64,000 bases of DNA, taken from NCBI RefSeq assembly GCF_013387485.1, contig NZ_JABBXB010000001.1, positions 144,001 to 208,000 of the forward strand. Reading direction: 5' to 3'. Origin of the DNA: Stenotrophomonas sp. SAM-B. GTDB taxonomy: Bacteria; Pseudomonadota; Gammaproteobacteria; Xanthomonadales; Xanthomonadaceae. Made by a program: the position numbers and the translations under genes. Position 1 is the stretch's first letter. Every line of letters starts with the position of its first letter. A model generated the notes under the pieces. It saw nothing but the letters and a program-made list of their open reading frames with translations. It was not told the DNA's origin and ran no database searches. Positions 39,833 to 48,949 of this stretch are shown piece by piece.

Positions 39833-40615
39833 TCAGAAGGTGCCCGGGTAGGCGCCGCCATCGATCAGCAGGTTCTGCCCGGTGATGTAGCCGGCCTGCG
39901 CACTGCACAGGAACGCGCAGGCGGCGCCGAACTCATCGGCGGTGCCGAAGCGGCCGGCGGGAATGTGGGTGCGCTTGCGTTCGGCGAGCTGACCGGCATC
40001 GATGCCCTGCTGCTGCGCCAGGTAGGCGAAGTTGCCGCGCAGGCGGTCGGTATCGAACTGGCCCGGCAGCAGATTGTTGAGGGTGACATTGTGGGCAACG
40101 GTCCTGCGTGCCAGCCCGGCCACGAAGCCGGTCAGCCCGGAGCGTGCGCCGTTGGAGAGCCCGAGGATGTCGATCGGCGCCTTCACCGAGGACGAGGTGA
40201 TGTTGACCACGCGGCCGAAGCCGCGCTCGATCATGCCGTCCACAGTGGCGCGGATCAGCTCGATCGGAGCCAGCATGTTGGCATCCAGCGCGGCGATCCA
40301 GTCGTCGCGGGTGAACTGGCGGAAATCGCCCGCCGGTGGTCCCCCCGCGTTGTTGACCAGGATGTCGACCTGCGGGCAGGCGGCCAGCGCCGCGGCGCGG
40401 CCCTCCGGCGTGGTGATGTCGGCGACCACGCCGATCACCCTGCGGGCGCCCGGCAGGGCCTGCAGCTCGAGCACGGCGCGATCCAGCGCCGCTTCACCGC
40501 GCGCGGCGATCACCACGTTGACGCCTTCGCGTGCCAGCGCACGCGCACAGCCCAGCCCGAGGCCTTTGCTGGCGGCGCAGACCAGGGCCCAGCGGCCGGC
40601 GATTCCAAGATCCAT
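39833..40615 (-). CDS. atypical SDR oxidoreductase inside the bio operon
   Basis: Short-chain dehydrogenase/reductase of 260 residues. The nucleotide site is CAASKGLGLGCARALA and the NNAGG motif is present (VNNAGGPPAG near residue 86). The usual YxxxK catalytic pair is replaced: after the ITSSSVK serine, the sequence continues ILGLSNGARSG, with Leu and Arg at the Tyr and Lys positions. The C-terminal RFGTADEFGAACAFLCS and ITGQNLLIDGG are normal. Family relatives are annotated as 3-oxoacyl-ACP reductases; with the pair altered, catalysis may differ. It sits between bioH and bioC, suggesting a part in the pimeloyl-ACP chain. Confidence 0.85.
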   Translation of the reverse strand: MDLGIAGRWALVCAASKGLGLGCARALAREGVNVVIAARGEAALDRAVLELQALPGARRVIGVVADITTPEGRAAALAACPQVDILVNNAGGPPAGDFRQFTRDDWIAALDANMLAPIELIRATVDGMIERGFGRVVNITSSSVKAPIDILGLSNGARSGLTGFVAGLARRTVAHNVTLNNLLPGQFDTDRLRGNFAYLAQQQGIDAGQLAERKRTHIPAGRFGTADEFGAACAFLCSAQAGYITGQNLLIDGGAYPGTF

Positions 40616-40674
40616 GGGTCAGTCCTGTGGCATGAGGCAGGCGTACATGATCGGCGATGCGTGGCCGGGAGAGG

Positions 40675-41436
40675 TCAAGACTGGGCGGCAACAAAGTGTT
40701 GCAGCTGCGCGGCGACCTCGTCGGCGTGGCCGAGGAACGGGGCATGCCCGCCGTGGGCGACCACATGGACCTGCGCGGCGGGCGCCAGCGCGCCGGCAGC
40801 CTGCATGGCCCGCGCCGAGACCAGCCGGTCGCGCTGGCCGGCCAGCCACAGGCTGGGTTTGCCCAGCGGGGCCAGGGCGCCGCGGAGATCGGTGTTCTCC
40901 AGCAGTCCCAGGCCTTCCTGCAACGCACGGGGGGCCGGTTCTCCGCGCGCGACCAGCATCTCGCGCAGCGTGCGCAGTTCCTGGCGGGCGTGTTCGGACC
41001 CCATCGCGTCCAGCGCGAGGAAGCGCTCCAGCGTGCCGCGATAGTCCTTCGCGAGGTCCTGGCCGAACTGGCCGAACACCGCCGGCTCGACCGCATGCGG
41101 CCAATCGTCGCCGCGAACGAATCGCGGGGTGGCGGCGATCATCGCCAGGGCGCGCACCTGCGGCAGCGTCGCGGCGGCATGCAGGGCGAACAGGCCGCCG
41201 AGCGACCAGCCGCACCAGACCGCCGGCGGCGTCGCAGCGGCGATGGCGTTGACCACATGCGGCAGGCGCAACGGGGTGGTGTCGTCGCGGCTGGCACCAT
41301 GGCCGGGCAGATCGACCAGGTGCAGCTGGAGGTGCGGCGACAGCCGCTCCACCAGCGGCGCGAACACGCCGCCATGCAGGGCCCAGCCGTGGATCAGGAC
41401 CAGTGCCGGGCCCTGGCCGATGACATCGATATGCAT
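40675..41436 (-). CDS. bioH: pimeloyl-ACP methyl ester carboxylesterase BioH
   Basis: Alpha/beta hydrolase of 253 residues that removes the methyl group from pimeloyl-ACP methyl ester, ending the chain-building phase of biotin synthesis. The oxyanion region is LVLIHGWALHGGVF, the nucleophile elbow GWSLGGLFA near residue 80, the acid lies in LAGQRDRLV and the histidine in HGGHAPFLGH. The ATG at 41436 was used; the frame's earlier start is TTG. The gene follows bioF by 16 bp. Confidence 0.92.
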   Translation of the reverse strand: MHIDVIGQGPALVLIHGWALHGGVFAPLVERLSPHLQLHLVDLPGHGASRDDTTPLRLPHVVNAIAAATPPAVWCGWSLGGLFALHAAATLPQVRALAMIAATPRFVRGDDWPHAVEPAVFGQFGQDLAKDYRGTLERFLALDAMGSEHARQELRTLREMLVARGEPAPRALQEGLGLLENTDLRGALAPLGKPSLWLAGQRDRLVSARAMQAAGALAPAAQVHVVAHGGHAPFLGHADEVAAQLQHFVAAQS

Positions 41437-41452
41437 GCTCAACTCTGTGGCG

Positions 41453-42664
41453 TCACGCGGTCAGGGCATTCAACGCGTGCTGCTGCCCCACGGTATCGCG
41501 GGCGTGCGCGATCGCATCGACCAGCGCGCGCACCTGCGCCGGCGCATGCAATGCGGACAGCGTCACGCGCAGGCGCGCCTTGCCCTCGGGCACGGTCGGC
41601 GGACGGATCGCGCTGACCAGGAAACCCGCCGCCTCCAGCGTGGCCGACATCGCCATCACCGTCGACTCGGCGCCGCACAGCAGCGGTTGGATCGGCGTAT
41701 CGGACGGCATCAGTTCCAGGCCGTGCTGGCGGGCACCGGCGCGGAAGAGGCCGATCAACTCGGTGAGCTTCTCGCGGCGCCAGTCGTCGCGGCGCGCCAG
41801 CTTCACGGCGGCCAGTGCCGCGGCGGCCTGGGCCGGCGGCACGGCGGTGGTGTAGATGTAGGGCCGCGCGGTCTCGGCAAGGTGCTGGATCATCGCCTCG
41901 TCGCCGAGCACGACCGCACCACTGCCGCCGAGTGCCTTGCCGAGCGTGGCCAGCTGCAGCGGCACATCGTCGACGCCCAGACCCGCATCGGCCACGCAGC
42001 CGCGGCCGTGTTCGCCGACCACGCCGATACCGTGCGCATCATCGACGTACAGCAGCGCTTCCTGCATGCGGGCCACCAGCGACAGCGAGCGCAGCGGGGC
42101 GATGTCGCCATCCATGCTGAAGACGCCGTCGGTGGCCAGCATCGCCGCGCCGTTGGGCGCGTGCTTGAGTTGGCGCAGCGCGCCTTCGGTATCCAGGTGC
42201 GGATAGCGCCGCAGCCGGCAACCGGCCAGGCGCGAGGCATCGAGCAGGCTGGCGTGGTTGAGCCGGTCCTGCACGCAGACATCGTCTTCTTCGCCGAGCA
42301 GCGCCTGCTGCACGGCCAGGTTGGCGGCAAAGCCGCTGCCGAACAGCAGTGCGCGCGGATAGCCGAGCCAGTCGGCCATTTCCTGTTCGAGCGCTTCATG
42401 CAGCGCATGGTGGCCACAGATCAGGTGCGAGGCGGTCGCGCCGGCGCCTTCGCGCGCGGCGGCATCCTGCAGTGCGCTGACCACGCCAAACTGCTGCGAC
42501 AGACCCAGATAGTCATTGCTGCAGAAGTTGGTCAGCCATTGGCCATCCACTTCCAGCTGCACGCCATCGCGCCGGCTCACCACGCGGCGGACACGCAGGC
42601 GCCCCTGCGCGTCGCGGAGCTTGCGCTGGGCCTGGATGCGGTCGTGCAGGTCAGGACGGGCCAT
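41453..42664 (-). CDS. bioF: 8-amino-7-oxononanoate synthase
   Basis: PLP enzyme of 403 residues, condensing pimeloyl-ACP with alanine. The alpha-oxoamine synthase signatures are [11 protein letters not shown] near residue 46, [15 protein letters not shown] near residue 107, [11 protein letters not shown] near residue 205 and the cofactor lysine in [13 protein letters not shown] near residue 238. The ATG at 42664 is the family start; the frame extends upstream as a shadow of bioB. The gene order bioB-bioF-bioH fits co-expression. Confidence 0.95.
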   Translation of the reverse strand: MARPDLHDRIQAQRKLRDAQGRLRVRRVVSRRDGVQLEVDGQWLTNFCSNDYLGLSQQFGVVSALQDAAAREGAGATASHLICGHHALHEALEQEMADWLGYPRALLFGSGFAANLAVQQALLGEEDDVCVQDRLNHASLLDASRLAGCRLRRYPHLDTEGALRQLKHAPNGAAMLATDGVFSMDGDIAPLRSLSLVARMQEALLYVDDAHGIGVVGEHGRGCVADAGLGVDDVPLQLATLGKALGGSGAVVLGDEAMIQHLAETARPYIYTTAVPPAQAAAALAAVKLARRDDWRREKLTELIGLFRAGARQHGLELMPSDTPIQPLLCGAESTVMAMSATLEAAGFLVSAIRPPTVPEGKARLRVTLSALHAPAQVRALVDAIAHARDTVGQQHALNALTA

Positions 42665-42726
42665 GGTCGTCAGGGGGTCCGGGTGGGCCGTTAGCGTACC
42701 CGGTTGCCGGGCCCGCTGCTCGGGGC

Positions 42727-43761
42727 TCAGGCCGCCCGCCCACAGCCGCCGCCAGTGGTGATGTCGGCGTGGACCGTGGCCGGGTGATCGTGCCCCGGCG
42801 CCTCTACGGTGATCGCCATCGGGCGCAGCCCCAGCCGTTCGAACAGGGCCAGGTCGCGCTCGGTGTCCGGGTTGCCGGTGGTCAGCAGCTTCTCGCCATG
42901 GAAGATGGAGTTGGCCCCGGCCAGGAAGCACAGCGCCTGCAGCTCGTCGCTCATCGCCTCGCGCCCGGCCGAAAGCCGCACCATCGAACGCGGCATCACG
43001 ATGCGGGCCACCGCGATCATCCGCACGAACTCGAACGGGTCCAGCGCGGCGGTGCCGTGCAGGGGGGTGCCGGCAACCTGCACCAGGCGGTTGATCGGCA
43101 CCGAGTCCGGGTGGGCGGGCAGGGTGGCCAGCGCCAGCAGCAGGCCGGCACGGTGTTCGCGCGTCTCGCCCATGCCGACGATGCCCCCGCAGCAGGTCTT
43201 CAGCCCGGCATCGCGCACGTGCGCCAGCGTGTCCAGGCGGTCCTGGTACTGGCGCGTGTGGATGATCGAGTCGTAGTAGTCCGGTGCGGTGTCCAGGTTG
43301 TGGTTGTAGTAGTCCAGCCCGGCCTCGCGCAGGGCGGTGGCCTGCGCGCCGCTGAGCATGCCCAGCGTGGCGCAGGTTTCCAGGCCGAGCGCCTTCACCT
43401 CGCGGATCATCGCCGCCACCTTGGGGATGTCGCGGTCTTTCGGCGAGCGCCAGGCCGCGCCCATGCAGAACCGCGAGGCGCCGGCGGCCTTGGCCTGGCG
43501 CGCCTTGGCGACCACATCGTCGGTGGCCATCAGCTTCTGCGCGTCCACGCCGGTGCTGTAGCGCTGTGCCTGCGGGCAGTAGGCGCAGTCTTCCGGACAG
43601 CCGCCGGTCTTGACCGAGAGCAGGGTCGAGATCTGCACTTCCGCCGGATCAAACTGCTCGCGGTGCACGCTGGCCGCGCGGTGCAGCAGCGCCGGGAACG
43701 GCAGTTCGAACAGCGCCAGCAGCTCCTCGCGGTGCCAGTCGTGTCGGATGACAGAAGCCAT
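42727..43761 (-). CDS. bioB: biotin synthase
   Basis: Radical SAM enzyme of 344 residues that inserts sulfur into dethiobiotin. The 4Fe-4S cysteines are in [12 protein letters not shown] near residue 55. The substrate and 2Fe-2S site residues include [10 protein letters not shown] and [12 protein letters not shown], and the auxiliary cluster arginine is in [16 protein letters not shown]. It heads the bio operon. Its control region carries a perfect TTGACA -35 and a candidate BirA operator. bioA and bioD are not in the window, so the rest of the pathway is elsewhere. Confidence 0.96.
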   Translation of the reverse strand: MASVIRHDWHREELLALFELPFPALLHRAASVHREQFDPAEVQISTLLSVKTGGCPEDCAYCPQAQRYSTGVDAQKLMATDDVVAKARQAKAAGASRFCMGAAWRSPKDRDIPKVAAMIREVKALGLETCATLGMLSGAQATALREAGLDYYNHNLDTAPDYYDSIIHTRQYQDRLDTLAHVRDAGLKTCCGGIVGMGETREHRAGLLLALATLPAHPDSVPINRLVQVAGTPLHGTAALDPFEFVRMIAVARIVMPRSMVRLSAGREAMSDELQALCFLAGANSIFHGEKLLTTGNPDTERDLALFERLGLRPMAITVEAPGHDHPATVHADITTGGGCGRAA

Positions 43762-43798
43762 GGGGATGTCCTGACAGATAGGGGAACGAAAGGGCGGC

Positions 43799-43854
43799 AG
43801 TCTGGTGAGGAGGTCGCCATCTGTCAACCACATGATCATTTCAAAAGTTTACGG
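43799..43854 (-). promoter_or_regulatory. bioB promoter with candidate BirA operator
   Basis: On the minus strand a perfect TTGACA (43827-43822) is 17 nt from a weak -10 CAGACT (43804-43799). Overlapping the -35, CTGTCAACC (43821-43829) and AGTTTACGG (43846-43854) face each other 16 nt apart. This resembles the biotin-operator arms TTGTAAACC and GGTTTACAA with two mismatches on the left and three on the right. The operator also covers the comF start codon at 43832. Confidence 0.5.
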
Positions 43855-44545
43855 AGCCTTGGGGTGGCTGCGCTGGCAGATGCTGCCGCTGCGCTGCCTG
43901 GTCTGCGAGTGCCCCGGCGAGGATGGAATGGACCTGTGCCGCGCCTGCCATCGGGCGTTGCCCTGGAACGACCATGCCTGCCGCCGCTGCGCGCTGCCCT
44001 TGGCGGCGGCCGACCGCAGCGAAGAAACGGACGACCACTGCGGGCGCTGCGTCGACGAGCATCCCCGCCAGGCCGCCGCCAGCGCGGCGTTCCTGTATGC
44101 GGCGCCGATCGACCGCCTGCTGATCCGGTTCAAGTTCCACCAGGATCTGGCTGCCGGCCGATTGCTGTCGCAGCTGATGCTGCAGCGCGTGCCGCCGTTC
44201 CTGGCCGGGCCGCTGCAGCCGATGCCGCTGCATCGCCGGCGGCTGCGCCAGCGCGGCTACAACCAGGCGCTGGAATTGGCCCGGCCGCTGGCGCGCGGGC
44301 TGTGCTGCCCGCTCTGGCAGGGTCTGCAACGGACCCGCGAAACGGCCGCGCAGTCGAATCTGGATGCCGATGCCCGCCGCTGCAACCTGCGCGATGCGTT
44401 CGCGGTGCGGGGGCATCCGCCCGCCGGGCTGACCGTGGTCGACGATGTGATGACCACCGGGGCGACCACCGATGCCGCGCTGCGCGCGCTGCAGTACGCC
44501 GGTGCCGGGCCGATGCAGGTCTGGGTCTGTGCGCGCGTGCCGTGA
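43832..44545 (+). CDS. comF: ComF family phosphoribosyltransferase-like protein
   Basis: Protein of 237 residues. N-terminal zinc-type cysteines fall in RCLVCEC, LCRACH, CRRC and CGRC. The core is [18 protein letters not shown] and [18 protein letters not shown]. The phosphoribosyltransferase motif [21 protein letters not shown] closes the protein. ComF is needed for DNA uptake in competent bacteria, while the E. coli homologue GntX (YhgH) has other associations. It is transcribed away from bioB, the usual neighbour of comF/gntX in gammaproteobacteria. Confidence 0.9.
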   Translation: MIISKVYGALGWLRWQMLPLRCLVCECPGEDGMDLCRACHRALPWNDHACRRCALPLAAADRSEETDDHCGRCVDEHPRQAAASAAFLYAAPIDRLLIRFKFHQDLAAGRLLSQLMLQRVPPFLAGPLQPMPLHRRRLRQRGYNQALELARPLARGLCCPLWQGLQRTRETAAQSNLDADARRCNLRDAFAVRGHPPAGLTVVDDVMTTGATTDAALRALQYAGAGPMQVWVCARVP

Positions 44546-44626
44546 GCGCCGTTGTACGGCGTCTTCGCCACCCGCTGCGCCCACGCAGCAGCGATACTGC
44601 TGTCATCCCCTCATGGAGAGACACGC

Positions 44627-45127
44627 ATGCGAAGTTCCCTGTTGATCATGACGATGTTGCTGGGGTCCGGCCTGGGCGCCTGCACGCAGACATCCCCGCC
44701 TCCGGCGGCGGCAGACGTGCCGGCGGGCGTCTCACCGCTGGCGCAGGCACGCATCCAGATGCGTGAGGTCGCCGCGGAGGCAGGTGGCTCCAACAGCACA
44801 ACGCTCACGGACCGCGATGGCAACGCCCTGCCGCTGCTCGAACCGGCGTTCATCACCACCAGCGACATCGCCTCGGTTGCCGTCGGCACCGATGGACACA
44901 ACGGACAGGACACCCTTGTCCTGCGCTTCACCGATGCAGCCGCACCGCGCATTCTTGCCGCGACCGAAGCACGCGTGGGCAAGCGGGTGGCATTCACCAT
45001 CGGCGACCAGGTCCTCAATGTCGCCGTCATCGCCGGTCCGTTCGCGCAGTCCATGCAGGTGACCGGACTGGATGGCAGCGACGAAGCCCACCGGCTGTTC
45101 ACCGAGATCACCGGCAAGGCGCCCTGA
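44627..45127 (+). CDS. lipoprotein with SecD P1-head-like domain
   Basis: Lipoprotein of 166 residues with lipobox LGAC (Cys about 19). After a short Pro/Ala linker and an acidic middle, the C-terminal 85 residues (TSDIASVAVGTDGHNG through TGLDGSDEAHRLFTEITG) resemble the P1 head subdomain of SecD. The match is to the signature of a value-binding strand (TLVLRFTDAA) followed by GKRVAFTIGDQVLNVAVI. SecD itself is a large membrane protein; a free-standing lipidated head has no assigned function. AGAG lies 12 bp before the ATG. Confidence 0.68.
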   Translation: MRSSLLIMTMLLGSGLGACTQTSPPPAAADVPAGVSPLAQARIQMREVAAEAGGSNSTTLTDRDGNALPLLEPAFITTSDIASVAVGTDGHNGQDTLVLRFTDAAAPRILAATEARVGKRVAFTIGDQVLNVAVIAGPFAQSMQVTGLDGSDEAHRLFTEITGKAP

Positions 45128-45152
45128 TCCCGTCGGGCAGGGCAGCTGCCGC

Positions 45153-46961
45153 TCAGCGGAAGTTCGCCTCGATCTGCTCCAGCGACTTGCCCTTGGTCTC
45201 CGGCAGCCAGAACGCGGCGATCAGGAAGTACAGCAGCGTGCAGCCGGCCCAGAAGAAGAACATGCTGGCGTAGCCGTAGTGACCGACCGTGGGCAGGAAG
45301 ATCGCGGCGATCACCGTGGAGACGAACTGGTTGATCAGCAGCGCGATGCTCATGCCGTTGGAGCGGATGCGGGTCGGCATCAGCTCGGACAGCGCCAGCC
45401 ACACGCACACGCCGGGGCCTACCGCGAAGAACGCGACGAACAACAGGATGCAGCCGGCGACGAGCCAGCCGTGCGTGGGCGAGGGCACCGGGCCGATCAC
45501 CGCGCGTTCGATCACCAGCGGTGCGTTGGCGGCCTGCGCGGGATCCGGGAACGGGTTGAGGTGCAGGGTACGGAAGAAGCGGCCGATCACGCTGTCGGCC
45601 GAGACCGCGTCCTCGCGGCGGATCTGCAGGGTGGCATCGATCGGGTTGTCGCTGCGCAGCGAGCGCACATTGCTGAAGCCGCCGTAGGCATAGGACACGG
45701 TCAGCTGTTGCGGCGCGGTGCCGGCAGTGCCGTCCAGCCGCTGCCATTGCGCGGCATCCAGCGGCAGCGACAGGGTGGTGCCGCTCACCTGCTGCTGCAG
45801 CGTGGCCTGCACATCCAGCCGCCCGCGTTCGCTCTGCACGAACAGCAGGGCGGCCGCCAGCAGCGACAGCGTGATGCCGCCACTGCCCAGCATCAGCAGG
45901 AACTTGCGGCCCTTGCGGTCCACCAGCACCAGCGCCACCACGGTCATCACCGCGTTGAGCAGCTTGATCGCCACATCCGCACCATTGGCCACCGAGCCGG
46001 GCAGGCCGGCCTGGTTGAGGATGTTGACCGCGTAGGCCAGCACCGAGTTGATGCCGGTGGCCTGGGTGAACGCCAGCACCAGGCAGGCCAGCACGAAGGG
46101 CCACACGTAGCGGCGGCTGAGCAGTGGATCGCGTTTGCCGTTGCGGCCGATCTGGCGTTCTTCCGGCGCCTGCATGCGCTGCAGGGTCGGCTCGACGTCG
46201 GCCGCGGCGACCGTGCGCTGCAGCGCGCTGCGCGCCTTGTCGATGCGGCCACGGCGCACCAGCCAGCGCGGTGATTCACTGATCAGCAGCACGCCCCCGG
46301 TGAACACCAGGCCGGGCAGCAGGCAGCTCCAGAAGATCGTGCGCCAGGCATGGTCCTTGACGTCGAACAGCAGGCGCAGCTGTTCGGCACCGGGCAGATG
46401 GCGCACCGCGGCGGTCGCCGCATCCACCGCATGGGCGTGGTACAGCCCGATCACGGCGGCCAGTACCAGGCCGATGGTGAGCAGCAACTGGAACATCGCG
46501 GCGCCGCGACCGCGCCGTTCCGGGCTGAGGACTTCGGCGAGGTACAGCGGCACCACCACGCCGATCAGGCCGCCGCTGATGCCCTGCAGCAGCCGCCCCA
46601 TCAACAGCGCGCCGTACCCATCGGACAGCGCCATCACCGGGATGCTGGCAGTGAACAGCACGCCGGCCAGCAGCATCGCGCCGCGACGCCCGATCAGGTC
46701 GGCGACCATGCCGGCGAACAGCGAGGACAACACGCTGCCGAGCAGCACGGCGGCGACCACGAAGCCCAGCTGCTGGCTGGTCAGATGCCAGCTCGCGGTC
46801 GCGGTGGCCTCCAGGTAGGGCAGGGCACCGGCGATGATGCCGATGTCGATGCCGTAGAGCAGCCCACCCATGCCGCCGATGAACAACAGATAGCGTACCG
46901 GCCAGCGCGGCGCGGAGGCGCCGGCGTGCACGGGAAGGGCTGCGGAAACGTCGTTCATCAT
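45153..46961 (-). CDS. MFS sugar permease, probable GalNAc transporter
   Basis: Sugar-porter family permease of 602 residues with twelve predicted helices. Family motifs are GGLLYGIDIGIIAGALPY, GRRGAM, PLYLAEVLSPERRGRGA, SPRWLVRRGRIDKA, DRKGRKF and the C-terminal PETKGKSLEQIE. A long insert of about 100 residues (roughly 405-510), rich in strand-like sequence and outside the usual porter size (about 470), lies between helices 9 and 10. It sits at the end of the aga genes. The role in GalNAc uptake is inferred from that position; the usual proteobacterial transporters of this sugar are PTS systems or AgaP. Confidence 0.82.
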   Translation of the reverse strand: MMNDVSAALPVHAGASAPRWPVRYLLFIGGMGGLLYGIDIGIIAGALPYLEATATASWHLTSQQLGFVVAAVLLGSVLSSLFAGMVADLIGRRGAMLLAGVLFTASIPVMALSDGYGALLMGRLLQGISGGLIGVVVPLYLAEVLSPERRGRGAAMFQLLLTIGLVLAAVIGLYHAHAVDAATAAVRHLPGAEQLRLLFDVKDHAWRTIFWSCLLPGLVFTGGVLLISESPRWLVRRGRIDKARSALQRTVAAADVEPTLQRMQAPEERQIGRNGKRDPLLSRRYVWPFVLACLVLAFTQATGINSVLAYAVNILNQAGLPGSVANGADVAIKLLNAVMTVVALVLVDRKGRKFLLMLGSGGITLSLLAAALLFVQSERGRLDVQATLQQQVSGTTLSLPLDAAQWQRLDGTAGTAPQQLTVSYAYGGFSNVRSLRSDNPIDATLQIRREDAVSADSVIGRFFRTLHLNPFPDPAQAANAPLVIERAVIGPVPSPTHGWLVAGCILLFVAFFAVGPGVCVWLALSELMPTRIRSNGMSIALLINQFVSTVIAAIFLPTVGHYGYASMFFFWAGCTLLYFLIAAFWLPETKGKSLEQIEANFR

Positions 46962-47011
46962 GCCGGTCCTGTCTGCAACTGCGTGCGCCGTGGCGGCGCG
47001 GGAGTCAACGC

Positions 47012-48127
47012 TCAGTCGAGCGCGATGTCGTCGCCTTCCACCACCACGCCGTGCACGCGCAGGTCGTGGTCAAGCACCACCAGGTCCGCCCAGGCACCGG
47101 TCGCGAGACGGCCGCGGTCGTCGATGCCGAGATAGTCGGCCGGATAGCGCGACAGCCGGTTGGAGGCATCGGCGATGCCCAGGCCGAGCGAGACCAGGTT
47201 GCGCAGCGCCTGGTCCATGGTCAGCGCACTGCCGGCCAGCGAGCCGCTCGACAGCCGCACGCAGCCCAGGCATTTGTGCACGCGCTGCACGCCCAGCGCG
47301 TACTCGCCATCGGGCATGCCGGTAGCGGCGGTCGCATCGGTGACGCAGTACAGGCGAGGGATCGCGCGCAGGGCCGTGCGGATCGCGCCGGGATGCACGT
47401 GCTGCAGATCGGGGATGAGCTCGGCGTACTCGGCATGCGCGAGCGCGGCGGTCGCGATGCCCGGGTGGTAGTGGTCCACGCCGGTCATGCCGTTGAACAG
47501 ATGGGTGAAGCCGGCCGCGCCTGCGTTCAGTGCGGCAACGCCATCCTCGTAGCTGCCGGCGCTGTGGCCGAGCTGCACGCGGATGCCGAGCGTGCTCAGC
47601 GCGGGAATCAGCGCCAGGTGCTGGCCGATCTCCGGGGCGAGGGTCAGCACCTTGATCGGTGCGATCGCATGCAGGCGCTGCACGTCGGCCAGGGTGGCCT
47701 CGACCACCAGCGGGGGCTGTGCGCCCAGACGCTCGGCACTGATGAAGGGGCCTTCCAGGTGGACGCCGAGCACGCGCGCCATGCCGGGTTCGCGCGTGGC
47801 GATCGCAGCGGACAGGCCTTCAAGTGCGCGGGTGATGTCGTCCTCCTGCGCGGTCATGGTGGTGCCCAGCAGCGCGGTGGTGCCGTGCCGGGCATGCGCG
47901 CGCGCCACGGTCTGGGCGGTCGTACCGCCCTGCATGATGTCCACCCCGGCGCCGCCATGCACATGCAGGTCGATGAAGCCGGGCAGGATCAGCGGGACCT
48001 CATCGTCGCCACGCGGATCGGCGTGCGCGGTATCGATGGCGGTGATGCGCTGGTCGAAGTGGATGTCGCCGCGGACCCAACCGGTGTCGGTGAGCAGGCG
48101 GCCGTGCAGGGAGCGGGACTCGGTCAA
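47012..48127 (-). CDS. agaA: N-acetylgalactosamine-6-phosphate deacetylase (NagA family)
   Basis: Amidohydrolase of 371 residues removing the acetyl group from GalNAc-6-phosphate or GlcNAc-6-phosphate. Metal ligands are in PGFIDLHVHGGAG near residue 52, and the catalytic segment is HLEGPFIS near residue 125. Substrate residues include GHSAGSYEDG, THLFNGM and VTDATAATGMPDG. The start is a TTG that overlaps the regulator's stop (TTGA); no ATG or GTG is nearby, so coupled translation is likely. Context of agaS and AgaZ points to GalNAc over GlcNAc. Confidence 0.88.
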   Translation of the reverse strand: MTESRSLHGRLLTDTGWVRGDIHFDQRITAIDTAHADPRGDDEVPLILPGFIDLHVHGGAGVDIMQGGTTAQTVARAHARHGTTALLGTTMTAQEDDITRALEGLSAAIATREPGMARVLGVHLEGPFISAERLGAQPPLVVEATLADVQRLHAIAPIKVLTLAPEIGQHLALIPALSTLGIRVQLGHSAGSYEDGVAALNAGAAGFTHLFNGMTGVDHYHPGIATAALAHAEYAELIPDLQHVHPGAIRTALRAIPRLYCVTDATAATGMPDGEYALGVQRVHKCLGCVRLSSGSLAGSALTMDQALRNLVSLGLGIADASNRLSRYPADYLGIDDRGRLATGAWADLVVLDHDLRVHGVVVEGDDIALD

Positions 48128-48900
48128 GGCGGGGACTCGGCGATGATCACTTCGACGCCCAGCCGCTGCAGCCCTTCCAGGTACTCGGCCTCGATGCTGG
48201 CGTCGGTGATGATGGTGTGGACCTGGTCCAGCCGCGCGATGCGGTGCAGGCTGACCCGGCCGAACTTGGAGGCGTCGGTGAGCACCACGATGCGGCGTGC
48301 ACGCTCGACCATGCGGTGGTTGAGGCTGGCTTCGGCCTCGTGGTGGGTGGTGAGGCCGAACTGCAGATCCAGGCCATCGACGCCCAGGAACAGGGTGTCG
48401 AAGCTGTAGGTGTTGAGGCTGGCCTCGGCCTGGCTGCCGTGCAGCGACAGCGACTGCTTGCGCAGCAGGCCGCCGGTGAGCAGCAGCTCCACGCCGGGCG
48501 CATTGGCCAGCTCCCAGGCGATGTTCAGGCCATTGGTCATCACCGTCACATCGCGATGCCCGCGCAGGTGCCGCGCCAGCGTCATCGTGGTCGAGCCCGA
48601 GTCGATGATGATGTTGTCGCCGGCCTTGACCAGCTTGGCCGCCTCGATGCCGATCCGGTCCTTCATCGGCAGGTTCAGCGCATCCTTCTCGTGGATGTCC
48701 TGTTCCTGCGGCGGCGTGCGTACCAGCGTGGCGCCGCCGTGGGTACGGGTGGCCAGCCCCTGCGATTCGATGTGGGTCAGGTCGGCACGGATCGTGACCG
48801 CCGAGACCGAAAAACGCGTCACCAGCTCGCTGACCTGCACGTTGCCGTGCTCGACTAGGGTCTGGAGGATCTGCTGGCGACGCTGCCGGGTGTTCCGCAT
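48124..48900 (-). CDS. agaR: DeoR family regulator, probable AgaR
   Basis: Repressor of 258 residues. An N-terminal winged helix (QQILQTLVEHGNVQVSELVTRFSVSAVTIRADL) is followed by a DeoR-type ligand domain related to phosphosugar isomerases, with IIDSGSTTMTLARHLRG and FLGVDGLDLQFGLTTH. DeoR regulators of this group respond to sugar phosphates. It lies between agaZ and agaA on the same strand, and its upstream DNA carries two CTTTCG words, suggesting self-regulation. The ATG at 48900 matches the helix-turn-helix start. Confidence 0.88.
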   Translation of the reverse strand: MRNTRQRRQQILQTLVEHGNVQVSELVTRFSVSAVTIRADLTHIESQGLATRTHGGATLVRTPPQEQDIHEKDALNLPMKDRIGIEAAKLVKAGDNIIIDSGSTTMTLARHLRGHRDVTVMTNGLNIAWELANAPGVELLLTGGLLRKQSLSLHGSQAEASLNTYSFDTLFLGVDGLDLQFGLTTHHEAEASLNHRMVERARRIVVLTDASKFGRVSLHRIARLDQVHTIITDASIEAEYLEGLQRLGVEVIIAESPP

Positions 48901-48915
48901 GGGGGCGATTCCGTT

Positions 48916-48949
48916 CGAAAGGGAAAGCCGAAGCTTACCGTTCCGAAAG
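48916..48949 (-). promoter_or_regulatory. candidate AgaR operator upstream of agaR
   Basis: On the minus strand CTTTCG occurs at 48949-48944 and 48921-48916, 28 bp apart, with GCTTCGGCTTTC between. It lies in the short gap before agaR and runs into the end of agaZ. The same word marks the other aga promoters. Confidence 0.4.
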
